From contig NZ_OZ255701.1 in NCBI RefSeq assembly GCF_965276875.1, positions 496,001 through 560,000 of the forward strand: a DNA stretch of 64,000 nucleotides, given 5' to 3'. Both the position numbers and the translations under genes were made by a program. Source of the stretch: Lichenicoccus sp965276875 (GTDB lineage: Bacteria; Pseudomonadota; Alphaproteobacteria; Acetobacterales; Acetobacteraceae). Shown here piece after piece: positions 61,577-64,000 of the stretch. How positions within the stretch are numbered: the stretch's first letter is position 1; the number at the start of each line of letters is the position of its first letter. Under the pieces are notes generated by a model. That model was given only the letters and a program-made list of their open reading frames with translations, was not told the origin of the DNA and searched no databases.

Positions 61577-63430
61577 TCACTCATCGTCCGCCTGCTCCCC
61601 GGCGCGCAGGGCAGCGCACGCCTCCGACAACGCCCGCAGTCGCCGTTCGGACACCGCGTCGTTGCGTTCAACCCAATCCCGCAGCGAAGCCTGTCTCTCC
61701 TGCACCAGCCGATCGAAGTTGAGCAGGCCGAAAAAATGCCACCAACGCCTTTCCAGCTCAGCCGGCATGTCGGCCGCGGCCACCTGCTCGTGCAACGGCA
61801 GCTTTCCGCCATGCAACACAGCCTGCGCCTGCGACGAGAGACCGAGCTCAATGAGGTGGTCCATGAGGCCTTGCGAGTCAAGCAAATCGAGCGCAATGTC
61901 TCCGGTTTGCGGCATTCCGGCACCAGTCTCAGCGTGATGGGCTTGCGCCCATGTTACCATGGCCGTACGGAGCGTTTGCAACTCCTCCGGCAGTTCGAGC
62001 CCGCAATACGCCTCCTCGACATCATGCAGCAGACCCGGGTGCGCCAGCAGGATCGCGGTCAGGATGCGTAACCGCTCAAGGCGCTCGGCACCCGGCTCAG
62101 GTGGCAGGCGCGCCAGGCCCATCGATAGAACGACACCCGGCGTCTTGCGACCGCGCCATCTCGGCCGGTAGGTTTCGAAAAAGCGACGAATCAGGGTGTC
62201 GCGATATTCCCGCGCCAGTGCACGATCCGTGATCTGCGCTGCCGCCGCCTCAAGCCGCGCGCGCAAGGCGGCGCGCTGCTCGGGACCCGGATCCTTCAGC
62301 CCCTCGCTGAGCAGCTCGAACAGCACGTCGCCGAGCGGCCGCGCCGCTGCGATGGCGGCCTTCGCCGCCGCCGGCCCTTGCGCGCGCAACAGGCTGTCCG
62401 GATCCTCGCCATCCGCCAGGCGGCAGAAACGCAGCGAGCGGTCGGGCGCCAGCAGCGGCAGCGCCAACTCTGCGGCGCGCACCGCGGCCCGCCGGCCAGC
62501 AGCGTCGCCATCGAAGCACAGCACCGGCGCCGGCGACAGCCGCCAAAGTGCCGCGAGCTGCTCGGGTGTGAGTGCCGTGCCGAGCGGGGCCACGGCACCG
62601 GCAAATCCCGCCTGGTGCAACGCGATCACGTCCATATAGCCTTCGACAACGATCAGCTCCGCGGCCCCTGCCCCACGCAAGGCCGCGCGCGCCAGGTCCA
62701 GCCCGAACAGGGTCTGGCGCTTGCTGAACAGCCTGGTCTCCGGGCCGTTGAGATATTTCGGCTGACCGTCGCCGAGCGTGCGGCCGCCGAAGCTGATCAG
62801 CCGGCCAGCCCGGTCACGGATAGGAAAGGTGACGCGGTTGAAGAACAGCGCACCCTTCGCCCGGCCGGCCTCGTCGAGACGCATCAGCCCGGCCTCGGCG
62901 AGCAGCTCGGCCTCCACCCCAAGCTCGGCGGCGAGGCGGCCGCGCCCGTCGCCGGACCAGCCCAGCCCGAAGCCGGCGATGGTCGCCTCGGACAGGCCGC
63001 GGCCAAGCAAATAGTCGCGCCCTTCGCGCCCTTCCGCGGTGCCGAGCCTGCGCACGAAGTCGCGCTGCGCCGCCTCCAGCACCGCGGTCAGATCGCGGCC
63101 GCGCGCCGCCTGCTCCTGGGTGCCGCGATCCTGGCTCCGCTTCTCCTGGGGCAGTTCCAGCCCGGCCTCTCCGGCGAGTGCCGCTACCGCCTCCGGAAAG
63201 GACTGGCCGCCGCTCTGCATGACGAAGGAGATCACATCGCCATGCGCGCCGCAGCCAAAGCAGTGGAAGCCGTCCTCATAGACGTAGAACGACGCGGTCT
63301 TTTCGCCATGAAAGGGGCAGCAGGCTTTCCAGTTGCGCCCCGCGCGGGCCAGCTTGGTGCGTCGGCCGACCACCGATGCGATCGGCGTGCGGGCCCGCAG
63401 CTCGTCGAGAAAGGCGGGATCGAAGCCCAT
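61577..63430 (-). CDS. dnaG: DNA primase
   Basis: A 617-residue primase. The CHC2 zinc finger has Cys38, His41, Cys57 and Cys60. The RNA polymerase/Toprim core includes ELIVVEGYMDVIALHQAG and PVLCFDGDAAGRRAA with the catalytic Glu and Asp residues. The C-terminal part contacts the DnaB helicase. It makes RNA primers for lagging-strand synthesis. It follows yqeY by 8 bases. Confidence 0.97.
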   Translation of the reverse strand: MGFDPAFLDELRARTPIASVVGRRTKLARAGRNWKACCPFHGEKTASFYVYEDGFHCFGCGAHGDVISFVMQSGGQSFPEAVAALAGEAGLELPQEKRSQDRGTQEQAARGRDLTAVLEAAQRDFVRRLGTAEGREGRDYLLGRGLSEATIAGFGLGWSGDGRGRLAAELGVEAELLAEAGLMRLDEAGRAKGALFFNRVTFPIRDRAGRLISFGGRTLGDGQPKYLNGPETRLFSKRQTLFGLDLARAALRGAGAAELIVVEGYMDVIALHQAGFAGAVAPLGTALTPEQLAALWRLSPAPVLCFDGDAAGRRAAVRAAELALPLLAPDRSLRFCRLADGEDPDSLLRAQGPAAAKAAIAAARPLGDVLFELLSEGLKDPGPEQRAALRARLEAAAAQITDRALAREYRDTLIRRFFETYRPRWRGRKTPGVVLSMGLARLPPEPGAERLERLRILTAILLAHPGLLHDVEEAYCGLELPEELQTLRTAMVTWAQAHHAETGAGMPQTGDIALDLLDSQGLMDHLIELGLSSQAQAVLHGGKLPLHEQVAAADMPAELERRWWHFFGLLNFDRLVQERQASLRDWVERNDAVSERRLRALSEACAALRAGEQADDE

Positions 63431-63438
63431 ACTTGGCG

Positions 63439-63906
63439 CTAGCCCAGCCTGGCCTTCACCGCCGCGCCGGCGCGCCCCATGTCGAGGTCGCTGCCGTGTG
63501 CCGCCTTGAGCGCCGCCATGACGCGTCCGGTGTCGCGAACATTGGCAGCACCCGTGGCCTCGATCGCGGCCGCGACCGCGCCCTGCAAAGCCTGATCATC
63601 CATCGGCGCCGGCAGATAGCCCTCGATGATCGCGGTTTCGGCCTCCTCCTTGGCCGCAAGCTCGGGCCGGCCGCCCTGTACATAGAGGGCGGCGGCCTCG
63701 GCGCGCGACTTCACCATGCCGCGCAGGGCGCCGACGATCGCCGGCTCGTCGATCTGCGCAACACCTTTCGGCCGGCCAGCGATATCCAGATCCTTCAGCC
63801 GGGCGAGGATCATGCGCAAACTGGAGACACGCGCCGCGTCGCCGGCCTTCATCGCCGTCTTGAGATCCTCGGTGAAGCGTGAGCGCAAGGAAACGGTCTC
63901 GGTCAT
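63439..63906 (-). CDS. GatB/YqeY domain protein
   Basis: A 155-residue YqeY protein, similar to the tail domain of GatB (aspartyl/glutamyl-tRNA amidotransferase subunit B). It has LRSRFTEDLKTAMKAGDAAR near the N-terminus, and EAETAIIEGYLPAPM and VRDTGRVMAALKA further on. It is thought to bind tRNA or assist tRNA-dependent processes; its exact role is not known. First gene of the yqeY-dnaG-rpoD run. The last 94 bases of the window (63907-64000) contain only its upstream region. Confidence 0.93.
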   Translation of the reverse strand: MTETVSLRSRFTEDLKTAMKAGDAARVSSLRMILARLKDLDIAGRPKGVAQIDEPAIVGALRGMVKSRAEAAALYVQGGRPELAAKEEAETAIIEGYLPAPMDDQALQGAVAAAIEATGAANVRDTGRVMAALKAAHGSDLDMGRAGAAVKARLG

Positions 63907-64000
63907 GGCAACGGGCTTTCCGAAGCAAATGGGAGGCGAATTCCGCCTCCGTCCAATCTATCACTACGCAGCAAGGCACCGGGAATTTTCTTCCCACCCA

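Overview
The window is GC-rich and reads as a chromosomal segment of an alphaproteobacterium, most probably a member of the Acetobacteraceae (Rhodospirillales). Pointers are the giant repeat protein ending in an intein-like Hint domain, a cyoABCD ubiquinol oxidase, the yqeY-dnaG-rpoD order, and the rpsF-rpsR-rplI operon with alphaproteobacterial-style tails. The family placement is inferred from gene content; no rRNA or marker alignment was available.

Layout. 0-5.7 kb: the 3' end of a GH63-like glucosidase, then a 1727-residue AIDA-type repeat adhesin with a C-terminal Hint domain. 5.7-17.2 kb is mostly housekeeping: metF, mlaA-mlaC, cyoABCD, a GNAT, ettA, a CAT-anticodon tRNA, ppa and a ClC channel. 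18.1-30.2 kb is a seven-gene minus-strand run that looks like one operon: type I secretion ABC protein, HlyD adaptor, Sel1-repeat protein, two-domain glycosyltransferase, unknown surface-type protein, GT4 glycosyltransferase and MFS exporter. 30.2-38.1 kb is a patchy zone. It has two decayed genes (MBL-fold hydrolase, class I aldolase), a GNAT, an MFS-XapX-WrbA-LysR block with an easily missed 54-residue XapX gene, and a FitAB-like toxin-antitoxin pair. 38.1-46.1 kb: gamma-glutamyltransferase, cyclopropane fatty acid synthase, GT39 mannosyltransferase-like protein, YeiH exporter with its LysR regulator, and the S6-S18-L9 operon. 46.3-54 kb: small transporter, host-attachment (baeRF) protein, GST, an HTH/PIN toxin-antitoxin pair, a frameshifted short-chain dehydrogenase, an AI-2E family permease, and NmrA-DoxX with a divergent LysR. 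54.1-59.5 kb is a tightly packed five-gene minus-strand cluster: sugar isomerase, epimerase-like SDR, FAD oxidoreductase, GT-like protein of unknown type, GNAT. It looks like a pathway for an unusual sugar or surface glycan. 59.6-63.9 kb: rpoD, dnaG, yqeY.

Working together. The most interesting hypothesis is a cell-surface programme. A glycine/serine-rich AIDA-repeat adhesin lacks a beta-barrel and ends in a potentially self-cleaving Hint domain. A type I exporter whose N-terminal C39-like domain lacks the catalytic cysteine is co-transcribed with a Sel1 protein and glycosyltransferases. The two loci are about 13 kb apart, so the link is inference.

Three copies of a short dispersed hairpin element (15.19, 24.51 and 54.08 kb) share their end sequences. 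Two of them contribute to, or border, coding sequence. No insertion sequence, CRISPR array, prophage or replication origin was seen.
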